NCBI GenBank assembly: GCA_963598415.1
Contig: CAVBUH010000029.1
Location: forward strand, 78,954 to 142,953
From: Colimorpha_A sp900556615
GTDB taxonomy: Bacteria; Bacillota; Clostridia; Oscillospirales; CAG-272
DNA length: 64,000 nucleotides
Direction: 5' to 3'
How positions within the stretch are numbered: the first letter of the stretch is position 1; every line of letters begins with the position of its first letter. This document shows, in pieces, positions 46,379 through 54,566 of the stretch. Made by a program: the position numbers and the translations under genes. Under the pieces are notes generated by a model that was not told the origin of the DNA, did not search any database, and worked only from the letters and a program-made list of their open reading frames with translations.

Positions 46379-46425
46379 ATTTACCCTCCGGAAAATCAAT
46401 ATGTTGACGCTTTGCCAATACCCTA

Positions 46426-46459
46426 TTTAAGCCCCTTTTAATAATAAAAGGGGCTTAAA
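46426..46459 (-). promoter_or_regulatory. Intercistronic hairpin between bmpA-like gene and nupO
   Basis: Perfect 15-bp stem (46426-46440 with 46445-46459) with a 4-nt loop, between the binding-protein stop and the ATPase start. There is no U tract after it on the minus strand, so it is more likely a 3' stabiliser or partial terminator that raises binding-protein level. Confidence 0.65.
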
Positions 46460-46491
46460 TGCAATGCACTGCGAACAGATATAACTATATA

Positions 46492-47700
46492 TTATTCGCC
46501 ATAATTGGTATTAAGAAGATTAATACCATCAATCTGGATATCGAAATATGGAGCAGAACGATACTCGGACTCATGGAAATAACCGTCTTTGATTACCTCA
46601 GTGTCCTTTTCAAAAGCAGCATCAGTATTCACATCAGCCATATAGGAAGTAAGAGTTTCACCCTTTACAGTGAAAGAAGCGGTATCAAATACATGGAGAG
46701 TTCCGTCCATAAGCTGTTTCTTTACTTCTTCAAGCTTCTGAGCAGTTCCCTCAGCCGCAGCCTTATCGTTGATCTCGGTAAGAGCCACAGAACCGGTGGC
46801 AAGCGTTCCCGTCCAATCGGTATCTATTGCTTTACCGTCCATAACCTGCTGGCAAATGTACTTAAAATAAGGAGTCCAATCAATTCTGGAAGAGACAATA
46901 AAGGTACTGGGGCAGCTTTCAACAGTACTTCCGTTATAGGCGATATTCGGAACGCCCTTTTCCTCGCAAGCGGTAGGTGCGCCCATAGAATCAGCATGTC
47001 CGCTTATAAGCTTACAACCGCCGTTAATGAGAGAAAGCGCGGTATTCTTTTCCGCAACCTCATCATACCAGCTTCCCGTGAACTGAACATCCATCGTAAC
47101 GGTGGGGCAAACGGATTTTGCGCCAAGATAGAAAGAGGTATAGCCGGAAATAACCTCTGCATAGGTAAAGGCTCCGACGTAACCGATTTTGGCTTCCTCA
47201 GCGGTGAACTCGCCGGCATCGATCATTTCGTTGAGCTTAAGACCTGCGGCAACACCTGCTAAATATCTTCCTTCATAAATGCTTGCGAATGCGTTGTGGT
47301 AGTTGGAAAGCTTTTCAGTATGAGCCTTTGTACCGGTTGCATGGCAGAACTGTACGTCGGGGAATTGCTTGGCAGCCTTGATCATAAAATCCTCGTGACC
47401 GAAGCTGTCGGCAAAAACGATGTCACAACCATCGTTTACAAGATCTTCTGCCGCCTCATAGCATTCATTGGATTCACGGATATTTCTCTTAAGAATAAGC
47501 TGGCTGTCCTTGAGACCGAGTTCCTTAACAGCGGCTTTTACCGAGTTGATAAAGTTAAGGTCATAGGTCGAATCCTCGTCGTGAAGAAGGATAACTCCGA
47601 TTTTGAACTCACCGTCATCTTTGCTGCAGGAAGCAAAAACAAGACAAAGTCCTGCAAGCATCACTGCGGCAAGCGCAATGGAAACAATTTTTCTGAACAT
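46492..47700 (-). CDS. BmpA/Med-family nucleoside-binding lipoprotein
   Basis: A 402-residue binding lipoprotein for purine nucleosides. The signal peptide ends with the lipobox LVFASC. The mature part has DGEFKIGVILLHDEDSTYDLNFI, DIVFADSFGHEDFMIKAAKQFPDVQF and YLAGVAAGLK, typical of the PBP1_Med/BmpA fold. GGAGG lies 7 nt upstream of the ATG at 47700. It follows xpt by 84 nt in the same transcript. Confidence 0.93.
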   Translation of the reverse strand: MFRKIVSIALAAVMLAGLCLVFASCSKDDGEFKIGVILLHDEDSTYDLNFINSVKAAVKELGLKDSQLILKRNIRESNECYEAAEDLVNDGCDIVFADSFGHEDFMIKAAKQFPDVQFCHATGTKAHTEKLSNYHNAFASIYEGRYLAGVAAGLKLNEMIDAGEFTAEEAKIGYVGAFTYAEVISGYTSFYLGAKSVCPTVTMDVQFTGSWYDEVAEKNTALSLINGGCKLISGHADSMGAPTACEEKGVPNIAYNGSTVESCPSTFIVSSRIDWTPYFKYICQQVMDGKAIDTDWTGTLATGSVALTEINDKAAAEGTAQKLEEVKKQLMDGTLHVFDTASFTVKGETLTSYMADVNTDAAFEKDTEVIKDGYFHESEYRSAPYFDIQIDGINLLNTNYGE

Positions 47701-47784
47701 TGTTGTTCCTCCGATAAAAATTATAAATATATTAATTAAAGAAAGCGTTGCTTTCGATAATTCCTCATACGTCAAAAAACTTAT

Positions 47785-48354
47785 TCAGCAAAAGACAATA
47801 CCGTTTCCCATGCTCATGGAAGCAATTTTGGCAAGAGATTCGATTCTGTACTGCTTACGGAGCGCATCACCGCCACCTTGGTACTGCTTTTCAATGGCAA
47901 TTCCGCATCCGGCAATCCCAGCGCCCGCTTGCCTGCAAATCGATATAAGCCCGCACAGCGCATTTCCGGTAGCAAGAAAATCATCAATTATAAGAACGTT
48001 ATCGTTAGATTGTAGATATTGCTTTGAAACGATAATATGATTTGTGTTTCCGTGAGTATAGGACTCAACCGTGCTGCAAAAAACTTCGCTCGATATATTG
48101 CTGGATCGGGATTTTTTTGCAAAAACAACCGGAACGCCGAAGTATTGAGCGGTAATACAGGCAAGTCCAATGCCAGAAGCTTCAATTGTCAGTATCTTTG
48201 TTATCCCGCAATCGGAAAACAACCGATAAAATTCCCTTCCGAGCTCACACAAAAACGGAACATCAATCTGATGGTTCAAAAAGCTATCCACCTTAAGAAC
48301 ATCCCCAGGAAGAATCCTTCCGTCTTTTCTGATGCGCTCCTCAAGAAGCTTCAC
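47785..48354 (-). CDS. xpt: Xanthine phosphoribosyltransferase
   Basis: Salvages xanthine to XMP using PRPP. The 189-residue length is exactly that of the family. The PRPP motif is VLIIDDFLATGNAL, with LTIEASGIGLACITAQ and the N-terminal LLEERIRKDGRILPGDVLKVDSFLNHQID. The start is GTG at 48354 with GGGGGAG 6 nt upstream. A guanine riboswitch and terminator precede it, so the gene is off when guanine is abundant. Confidence 0.95.
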   Translation of the reverse strand: MKLLEERIRKDGRILPGDVLKVDSFLNHQIDVPFLCELGREFYRLFSDCGITKILTIEASGIGLACITAQYFGVPVVFAKKSRSSNISSEVFCSTVESYTHGNTNHIIVSKQYLQSNDNVLIIDDFLATGNALCGLISICRQAGAGIAGCGIAIEKQYQGGGDALRKQYRIESLAKIASMSMGNGIVFC

Positions 48355-48406
48355 AACACACTCCCCCTTTGTTAACGCCGCACATTTGCCGCAATTCCGG
48401 TATGAA

Positions 48407-48436
48407 ACAAAAAGAGCCGTGAAATCAATCCACGGC
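48407..48436 (-). terminator. Riboswitch-controlled terminator before xpt
   Basis: GCCGTG/CACGGC stem (48416-48421 with 48431-48436) followed by a T run on the minus strand. It lies just after the guanine aptamer and before the GTG start, so it is the expression platform. Confidence 0.85.
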
Positions 48437-48459
48437 AAAAATCAGATGTCCTGATATTC

Positions 48460-48528
48460 GCCGATAGTCCGACCATTTACGGAGGTCGGGTAGAAACTTC
48501 AAAACCGCATTATCTGAAATATATCGAC
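48460..48528 (-). ncRNA. Guanine riboswitch aptamer
   Basis: The minus strand folds as a purine aptamer: P1 GTCGATA / TATCGGC, a P2 stem around the GATAATGCGG loop, the conserved J2/3 TTTCTACC, P3 CCGACC/GGTCGG with a TCCGTAAAT loop, and the J3/1 stretch GGACTATC. The pyrimidine that decides ligand choice reads C, so the ligand is guanine or hypoxanthine and not adenine. It controls the operon xpt-bmpA-nupOPQ. Confidence 0.93.
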
Positions 48529-48551
48529 ATTATATTCTATTACTATATGAT

Positions 48552-48580
48552 ATTTTACAACATATTCATAATTTTGTCAA
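48552..48580 (-). promoter_or_regulatory. Promoter for the purine operon
   Basis: Minus strand TTGACA (48580-48575) and TAAAAT (48557-48552) with a 17-bp spacer, starting transcription about 20 nt before the aptamer. Confidence 0.8.
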
Positions 48581-48655
48581 TTATTATTTTTATATAACTG
48601 TAAACAAATTATGAAATTATTTTGTGCAAATAGGACTATTATCAAAAATTCAGAA

Positions 48656-48831
48656 GCAAGGCAACTCTACACGATTCGACGGTACAGATGCGCACCCTGT
48701 TTTGCCACCCCACCGACTGAGGAGGAAAGCGGGTCTCCGCTACCGACAAAATTGGTCAAGTATGACGGAAAAATGGACAAGCAATTATGCCGTCACTGCG
48801 AAAACCGTGAATTTGTGCGGCGCTGCCTTAA
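48656..48831 (+). repeat. Dispersed repeat, copy D
   Basis: Core 48660-48827 (168 bp), more diverged at the left end. The frame GSPLPTKLVKYDGKMDKQL is readable. Left flank GCAA and right flank TTAA do not match. Copy E follows 92 bp later. Confidence 0.75.
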
Positions 48832-48918
48832 AGATCTTATTCATCAATAGTAGATATAACAACATCAAAAAGTATTGTAATTTATTCAAAAAAATGATAT
48901 AATAAAATGAAAGCAGTC

Positions 48919-49097
48919 CTAAGGCAATACGCTCAATGATTCTTGTGCAGTTGCGCCGTCAGATTTTTCGTCAGACAATGCATATTGAGGAGGCAAGAGC
49001 GACTCCTCTGCCGAAGAGATTTGTGAAGGTTGACGGAATAGAGGCAAACAAATGTCCAATAAAGGCGTTAGCTATACACCCGACGGTATTGCCTTAA
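48919..49097 (+). repeat. Dispersed repeat, copy E, with intact 53-residue ORF
   Basis: Core 48923-49093 (171 bp), flanks CTAA and TTAA. The plus strand contains an uninterrupted ORF 48936-49097 that starts MILVQLRRQIF, contains IEEARATPLPKRFVKVDG and ends VLP before a TAA formed by the terminal TTAA. The internal GAGGAG...CTCCTC pairs form a small stem. Whether the peptide is made is unknown; no ribosome binding site is obvious. Confidence 0.85.
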
Positions 49098-49172
49098 AAA
49101 TGTCCGATTGGGATTCTTTTCTGCTCAGTAAGGAAAGGAAACTCCATTTTAAGTGAGTGAACAATAATAAAA

Positions 49173-49490
49173 ATGTATAGGTTAACCTGCATCGGTCTCT
49201 TCATACTAAAATATCCCACCCCTTTTCTTGCCTGGGGAATCGCCATTAATATCATAACTTTTATCTTATATGCCGCCGACAAAATCAAAGCAAAGAAAAA
49301 GAAATGGAGAATACCAGAATCAACCCTGCTTCTTTTGTCCGCCGTCGGAGGAGGCGCGGGAGCCGTACTCGGAATGTATTTGTTCAGGCATAAAACGCTG
49401 CATAAAAAATTCATAATTTGCGTTCCGCTCTTTTTTATGCTCTATACCTTATTCTTTTTTATATGTATCATATCTGCACTAATGGCTTAA
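49173..49490 (+). CDS. DUF1294 membrane protein
   Basis: A 105-residue protein with three helices and the DUF1294 signature LYAADKIKAKKKKWRIPESTLLLLSAVGGGAGAVLGMYLFRHKTLHKKF. Function unknown; some fused members have a cold-shock domain. It is enclosed by repeat copies D/E upstream and F downstream, and is its own unit. Confidence 0.85.
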   Translation: MYRLTCIGLFILKYPTPFLAWGIAINIITFILYAADKIKAKKKKWRIPESTLLLLSAVGGGAGAVLGMYLFRHKTLHKKFIICVPLFFMLYTLFFFICIISALMA

Positions 49491-49533
49491 TCGTTCTTGA
49501 TTTGTTAATACTTTTATGCTATTATTATTATAG

Positions 49534-49711
49534 TTAAGGCGACACTGCCGGGTGCACGGCAAACGCCTTTGTTACGTATTTGCTTGCATCTTCCCCGTCA
49601 TACTTCACAAATTTCGTTAGCAGAGGAGTCACTCTTGCCTCCTCACTTTGTATCGTCTGACGAAAAAACCGGGGCGCAACTGTACAATAATCATTGTGAT
49701 GTATGCCAATA
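49534..49711 (-). repeat. Dispersed repeat, copy F
   Basis: Core 49538-49707 (170 bp); left flank TTAA, right flank AATA. On the minus strand the peptide frame is open from FFRQTIQSEEARVTPLL through VSP and a TAA in the terminal TTAA, but is out of frame with an ATG near the right end. Confidence 0.85.
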
Positions 49712-49798
49712 AAGTTTTATTCATCCTGTTCTATTGCCCCTGCATGCGGACAACATATGTCCCAAAAAGAAATTCTTTACAAAGGCATGGTAATTAAA

Positions 49799-50767
49799 AT
49801 GATCCGGATTTCAAAGCCTCTCAGCCTATCGTTCGTCATAATCATATTCGCTGCGATAACGGCGCTCTGTATATGCGCCGGCAACACACTTACCGAAGGA
49901 GTAAGCATTCTCAACCCCAAGCAAAACATTCACGGTGACGGCTATGAGTGGCATAATCCTTCTGATACCCTGACGCTTACCAATCTGAAAATCGACACTG
50001 ATGATGAATACGGTCTGAAAATTGCAGACGGCGCCACCGTTATCCTGAAAGGCAACAATTATATAAAAGCTTCCAAGGCTGCGCTTTACATCGGCGGAAA
50101 TGTCGTAATCCGCGGATCGGGCACCCTAACACTCGAGGGAGGGGAAACTGGAATTCTTTGCAATTCCATAAAAAATACCGACAAGCTCAGTATAACCGAA
50201 GGAACATATAATATTAACGGCGGAATCGACGGAATTCGCGCCGACTTTTCAAGAGTAGCCTTGTCGGGAGGAAAACTTACCGTATCGGGCGGTTCCGGAT
50301 ACGCTATTAACGTAAGAGAACTCCAGACAAGCGCCGGAGTAACAATAAAAGCAACCGGCACACTATACTCCTCGTATAGTATGCTTATCCAAGGAACCAA
50401 CCTCACGGTGGAATCCTCACAGCCGGCTCTCCTTTCCGACGGCACTTTAAAAACCGAAAGTATGACAATAAAAACAGGAACAACACTCTCCGCTCTCTCC
50501 GACGCAGACTCATATTCCGGTGAAAATGCTATAACTACGATTTCCACGCTCGACACGAGTATAAAAAGCATTCTCTTCGGCGCTCCTTATTCCATTGCCG
50601 TTGATATTACTTTGCTTATAGCGGCAATAGCGGTTCTTGCAGCGGCGATTGTTATTCCTCCCGTCATACGAAAAAAGAAAGCTCAATCGATTATTAAAAG
50701 CTTGGAAGCTGCAGAAGCAGAAAAAAAACAGCAGAAAAAAATTCAGAAAAAAAGCGCTATTTCTTAA
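49799..50767 (+). CDS. Membrane-anchored beta-helix (carbohydrate-binding-like) protein
   Basis: A 322-residue protein. An N-terminal signal/anchor (about 10-28), a repetitive beta-helix region (NLKIDTDDEYGLKIADGATVILKG, GNVVIRGSGTLTLEGG, SRVALSGGKLTVSGGSG) like the carbohydrate-binding domain family, and a C-terminal membrane helix (about 270-293, DITLLIAAIAVLAAAIVI) followed by a basic tail. The start is uncertain (49787 or 49799). It lies 25 nt before ppa. Confidence 0.7.
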   Translation: MIRISKPLSLSFVIIIFAAITALCICAGNTLTEGVSILNPKQNIHGDGYEWHNPSDTLTLTNLKIDTDDEYGLKIADGATVILKGNNYIKASKAALYIGGNVVIRGSGTLTLEGGETGILCNSIKNTDKLSITEGTYNINGGIDGIRADFSRVALSGGKLTVSGGSGYAINVRELQTSAGVTIKATGTLYSSYSMLIQGTNLTVESSQPALLSDGTLKTESMTIKTGTTLSALSDADSYSGENAITTISTLDTSIKSILFGAPYSIAVDITLLIAAIAVLAAAIVIPPVIRKKKAQSIIKSLEAAEAEKKQQKKIQKKSAIS

Positions 50768-50791
50768 ATTACTACAACAGGAGGCAGCATT

Positions 50792-51319
50792 ATGAATATT
50801 TGGCATGACATGGCTCCCGAAAGAATTTCTCCCGAAGATTTTATCTGTGTGATAGAAATTGCCAAGGGCAGCAAAAAGAAATACGAGCTTGATAAATCGA
50901 CCGGAATGATTATTCTTGACAGAATTCTTCACACCTCTACTCATTATCCTGCGAATTACGGTTTTATCCCGCTTACTTACGGCGATGATAACGATCCACT
51001 TGACGTACTGCTGCTCTGCTCCGAGAGTCTGGATCCTCTTACGCTGGTAAGAGCCTATCCCATCGGAGTCATCTCCATGATTGATGACGGAAGAAATGAT
51101 GAAAAAATCATAGCTATACCCTTTAGCGATCCCAATTACAATAACTATAAAGATATAAACGACCTTCCAAAACACGTTTTCGATGAAATGTGCCACTTCT
51201 TTGAGGTATATAAACGTCTTGAAAACAAAACAACGGCAGTAGACGGAGATGTCAAGGGACATAAAGAAGCGGCAACTATCATTGCGTCCGCCATCAGCAA
51301 TTATAAAAAAATTTTCTAA
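50792..51319 (+). CDS. ppa: Inorganic pyrophosphatase (family I)
   Basis: A 175-residue cytosolic enzyme that hydrolyses pyrophosphate. The metal-binding signature is DDNDPLDVLLL (DxDPxD), with YPANYGFIPLTYG and EIAKGSKKKYELDK for substrate contacts. AGGAGG is near the ATG. Length is normal for family I. Confidence 0.95.
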   Translation: MNIWHDMAPERISPEDFICVIEIAKGSKKKYELDKSTGMIILDRILHTSTHYPANYGFIPLTYGDDNDPLDVLLLCSESLDPLTLVRAYPIGVISMIDDGRNDEKIIAIPFSDPNYNNYKDINDLPKHVFDEMCHFFEVYKRLENKTTAVDGDVKGHKEAATIIASAISNYKKIF

Positions 51320-51379
51320 AAATGTAGAAATATTCACAGTACTTATAACCACTTGTTAACCATTAAGAATTTTTGCGCG

Positions 51380-51667
51380 TTATCTCTGTTTCCCCCGGAG
51401 AATACTCAAAGAAAAGTTTACTGTGCTTCTCATAGTAAATTCTACTTTTTAATACCAAATTCCCGGTTTTGATTCCTTAATCGCTTTCGATTGTTTAAGG
51501 TTTCCCCTTCCCCAAGCTAAGAATCTACTGTACGGATAACACAGCCTTTACTTAACCATTTACTTAGTCGGTGTGTTTTAGTTATACAGTAACAGCAGAT
51601 GGATATTATGATCCGGCTTCTCAGACTGAAGATAAACGCCATTGCAGGCTATACTGCAATGGCGTTT
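51380..51667 (+). ncRNA. Possible structured RNA ending in a terminator
   Basis: Downstream of ppa, about 290 bp with no ORF contain several stems: TTTACT/AGTAAA near 51420-51440, CCTTAATCG/CGATT..TTAAGG near 51475-51502, and TACTGTA..AACACA pairing with TGTGTT..TACAGTA near 51528-51590. It ends in a perfect 14-bp stem (51634-51647 with 51654-51667) running into TTTTCG. It may be the ppa 3' end or an independent small RNA. No known family was recognised. Confidence 0.3.
51634..51667. terminator. Bidirectional hairpin terminator
   Basis: AAACGCCATTGCAG and CTGCAATGGCGTTT pair perfectly around a 6-nt loop; T-rich sequence follows on the plus strand. Confidence 0.75.
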
Positions 51668-51780
51668 TCGTATGTATTTTTATGAAGTTTAAAGATATTT
51701 AGAATTTATGTGCAAAAAACATTTAAAAGTGAAGGAATCATAACATTCTTCTTCCATTTTATCGGCTTTTTTATTCATGC

Positions 51781-51896
51781 ACGAGAAAGTAAGTAAGCAA
51801 GACCTACATTTTAAGCCTTACCAACCCTCTGAACTGTGTATCTCATAGCGTGTTTTTCCTTTGCGTCAGCAAATACACGCTCTATGGTCAATCTGA
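51781..51896 (-). pseudogene. Remnant of an IS1182/IS5-type transposase C-terminus
   Basis: The minus strand reads IRLTIERVFADAKEKHAMRY then TVQRVGKA, stop; after a one-base shift it reads LKM-stop-VLLTY. The pattern IERVFADAKEKHGMRYT...RGLxKVKMxxLLT is the C-terminal end of DDE transposases of this group. It is short and carries a frameshift and a nonsense codon, so it is dead. It marks an old insertion before the DUF1989 gene. Confidence 0.75.
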
Positions 51897-51991
51897 TTCA
51901 TTACTGCATTTCTTATATTCTCATTCTACCACTTTTATTAGTATTCCCAATTTCCTTTTGCGTTCTCGATTCCACAGATAAATTGAATTCG

Positions 51992-52573
51992 TTAATCTTC
52001 AATACTGATTTTGATAGGAGAACATTTACCGCCATTGCACTTGCTTTCGGACACACTGCAAGCTGCAATGCCAAGACGAACGTCCATCAACGCTTTCAGT
52101 ACGATAGCATCACCTGCTTTTGAAGGCGGTGTTTCAACCGAGATACTCCCGTCTTGATTGATGCGTGTGTTCATAAACAGATTGATTGGCGTAATGATCG
52201 GTCGGCTTTCTCCAAGACTTCCATTGATATTGTCAAGGCAATTCGGGTGTCCTTCACCGTTATGGTAGAAAAAGTCATACATTTCGGGACGACAACAAGG
52301 GTGGAGCAGGTCGTGTTCTCCGACACCGTCCGAAAGAATCTCAAACATTTCCCTATATTGGTTTGTGTAGATAATACTGCCGACATTCAAGCGTAAGGAC
52401 TCGTTGCAGTCAATGGTGACTCCTGTTGACAAAAACTCCGTCGGCTTGCCCATAACCTCAGCAAAAAAATCCACAACCTGCGAGCCATCCAAGTCTATAA
52501 CGGTTATTTTTTGATTTTTCTTTACATCAATGGCAATTCCGCTGCAAGCGGAAATAATATATTCTTGCTTCAT
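51992..52573 (-). CDS. DUF1989 / urea carboxylase-associated family protein
   Basis: A 193-residue protein with HDLLHPCCRPEMYDFFYHNGE-like core (DLLHPCCRPEMYDFF, GHPNCLDNINGSL) and TPINLFMNT, typical of DUF1989. Relatives are linked to urea amidolyase and guanidine degradation, but no such gene is nearby here. It is preceded by a terminator of the upstream gene and has only a modest SD (GAGGAACAGC). Confidence 0.85.
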   Translation of the reverse strand: MKQEYIISACSGIAIDVKKNQKITVIDLDGSQVVDFFAEVMGKPTEFLSTGVTIDCNESLRLNVGSIIYTNQYREMFEILSDGVGEHDLLHPCCRPEMYDFFYHNGEGHPNCLDNINGSLGESRPIITPINLFMNTRINQDGSISVETPPSKAGDAIVLKALMDVRLGIAACSVSESKCNGGKCSPIKISIED

Positions 52574-52657
52574 GCTGTTCCTCTATGTTCCAAATGGTAA
52601 TTTGGCGTTCTATTTTATCGGGAACGCTTTCTCAAATTGGGACTATTAGTAAACACA

Positions 52658-52685
52658 ACAAAATCCGCCCTCTCGAACGGACTTT
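52658..52685 (-). terminator. Terminator of the LytM-like gene
   Basis: AAATCCG and CGGACTT pair (one wobble) followed by TTTTGTTG on the minus strand, about 65 bp after the stop at 52752. Confidence 0.6.
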
Positions 52686-52751
52686 GTCGACAGTCTGAGC
52701 TTGCAGATATGATGATCCGCCGCCTACTTTATTCAATTACAACATTTACTT

Positions 52752-54566
52752 TCAGTTGTTAAGAGCCGTAATATTCTGCCGCACCGCCTCGGCAATAAAT
52801 ACCCCTTCCGTTTCATAAGTATAGTATCTCACAGGTATGTCAAACACATACAGTCCGAAATGAAGAGAAGTACCGCTGCAGAATCCGGTATTTCCTACTA
52901 TACCGATAATTTGACCTTTATCAACAACATCTCCCTCTTTCACTCCCTGGGAACTCATGTTAGCATAGAGAGATTTCAATCCACCTCCATGATCGATAAC
53001 AACGGTTTTTCCTGAAAGCTTAGTCTCACCCACAAATATAACCTTGCCGGGCAAACAAGCAGATACGGTATCATTGGTTTTTACTTTAAAGTCTACCCCT
53101 TCATGCGTGTAGATGATATCCGCTTCAGACAAAATAACATCAAAGCCAAATCCCATTTTTACATTTCTCTCGGTCGGAGTAATCAGCATATTATCCTTCA
53201 TCCAATATAGTTCATCACACTGATTAGCAAACGGAACGGACATCACGGAATTAAAGTCGCTGATAGTAGTACTGTTGTAACATTCATTGATTTTCGAAAG
53301 GCTTATACTCGGATAGCCTTTTGATATTTTTCTCACGGAAACATCAAGATCCAGTTCCTGATACACCCCACCGTAAGAAAGCGTAAAGGAATAGCGATCC
53401 GCCTTATCATTTTTTTCAATACATGAAAGAGAAACCGGAACTATTGCATGATAATACCCACCATACTCAAAAAACACCGGAGTAAAATAAATATCGGGGT
53501 TCGAAGCAAAACCGATCAGTGACTTATCCACAATGTTTTTAGCGGAAATAATAACAAAATCACCATATTGTATCTGAGAGGTACTGAGATAAAACACAGC
53601 CGGAGAAAGAACATTCGCTTTAAATTTATAAACACCTTCTCCGAAATTAATTCTGCCGTCCGCTTCATACCATTTTGCTGTCACAGTAACATCGTACACG
53701 GTATTATCCGAAAAGAGAGAAGGATCCATTTTTTCATAAAAATCCTCAAATACGGTAGTCCCATCCCGATCCTTCATCTCTACGAATAAATAATCCGGCT
53801 CAACGTCAAAGGATAGCTCAAGACCGCCTGAAACGTTGCAGGTCGGAATTTCCGTCGCAACTGAAACTGTTCCGTCATAGAACTCATTATTGTATCCGAG
53901 GAATTTCCACTCCATTGACTGAGGAATTACCGAAGAAACATCGCCTACGGAAAGAGTCGGCTGAGCGGCAGAGGGAAACACACACATAGCATACTCGGTA
54001 GAAAGAAAGCTCTGAACCGAATCGGGAGAAATCTTGTAGTAATTTCCGAAAGAATCAAGATAATAAGAGTTATTCGGATCCTGCGTTATATAATACTTAT
54101 ATTCGGATTTTATATTATAGCTGCTGTAGGTAACGGTAAAGCACTGATATTCGCTCTCCGATGCAGGCAGTGAAGAAACAGCCTTTCCTGACGAATTCAT
54201 ATTGAAAAAACAATCGAATCCGGTAGTTTTGGAAGCCTCCTCTCCACTGTCGGATACGGTTTCACTGTTTCGGGAAAATAAATATACCGTACCGTCGGGA
54301 GACAGAACAGAAATTTCAGTAACGGATTTTGGGGTAACCGGATTATTCTGTGCAGAAGTATAGGCGATAATAGCCGCAACAGCGGGAATTATCATAACTA
54401 TACAAAATAAAACCAACATAAGTATTTTTTTCTTCATTTCATTAACCATATTCTTTATGCAGAAATCTCCTTCCTCAAGCGAATATCTGTCGCAAAAACT
54501 GTCCGTGTAATTATATTTTTCAGCAATATTTTTTCCGCAGCATAATTCAGACAAACAAAGAAACAT
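52752..54566 (-). CDS. Membrane-anchored LytM (M23-like) protein, catalytic His residues replaced
   Basis: A 604-residue protein with one membrane helix (about 45-68), an outer region of about 400 residues and a C-terminal LytM fold (about 480-590). The zinc motif HEGVDFKV and the second zinc His in SLHFGLYV are present. However, the catalytic His of the YxHLS loop is Asn (LYANMS) and the first His of HxH is Ser. This pattern suggests a non-enzymatic LytM protein, as in activator proteins such as EnvC. The N-terminus has extra Cys-rich residues; a start at 54449 (MVNEMKKK) is possible. Confidence 0.82.
   Translation of the reverse strand: MFLCLSELCCGKNIAEKYNYTDSFCDRYSLEEGDFCIKNMVNEMKKKILMLVLFCIVMIIPAVAAIIAYTSAQNNPVTPKSVTEISVLSPDGTVYLFSRNSETVSDSGEEASKTTGFDCFFNMNSSGKAVSSLPASESEYQCFTVTYSSYNIKSEYKYYITQDPNNSYYLDSFGNYYKISPDSVQSFLSTEYAMCVFPSAAQPTLSVGDVSSVIPQSMEWKFLGYNNEFYDGTVSVATEIPTCNVSGGLELSFDVEPDYLFVEMKDRDGTTVFEDFYEKMDPSLFSDNTVYDVTVTAKWYEADGRINFGEGVYKFKANVLSPAVFYLSTSQIQYGDFVIISAKNIVDKSLIGFASNPDIYFTPVFFEYGGYYHAIVPVSLSCIEKNDKADRYSFTLSYGGVYQELDLDVSVRKISKGYPSISLSKINECYNSTTISDFNSVMSVPFANQCDELYWMKDNMLITPTERNVKMGFGFDVILSEADIIYTHEGVDFKVKTNDTVSACLPGKVIFVGETKLSGKTVVIDHGGGLKSLYANMSSQGVKEGDVVDKGQIIGIVGNTGFCSGTSLHFGLYVFDIPVRYYTYETEGVFIAEAVRQNITALNN

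Noticed and set aside
50510..51352. 280-residue minus-strand ORF opposite ppa
   Set aside because: ppa has all family motifs; the antisense frame is low complexity and has no ribosome binding site.
51380..51630. T-box, tmRNA, RNase P or SRP RNA in the stem-rich stretch
   Set aside because: None of the conserved sequence blocks of these RNAs was found on either strand; kept only as an unassigned possible RNA.
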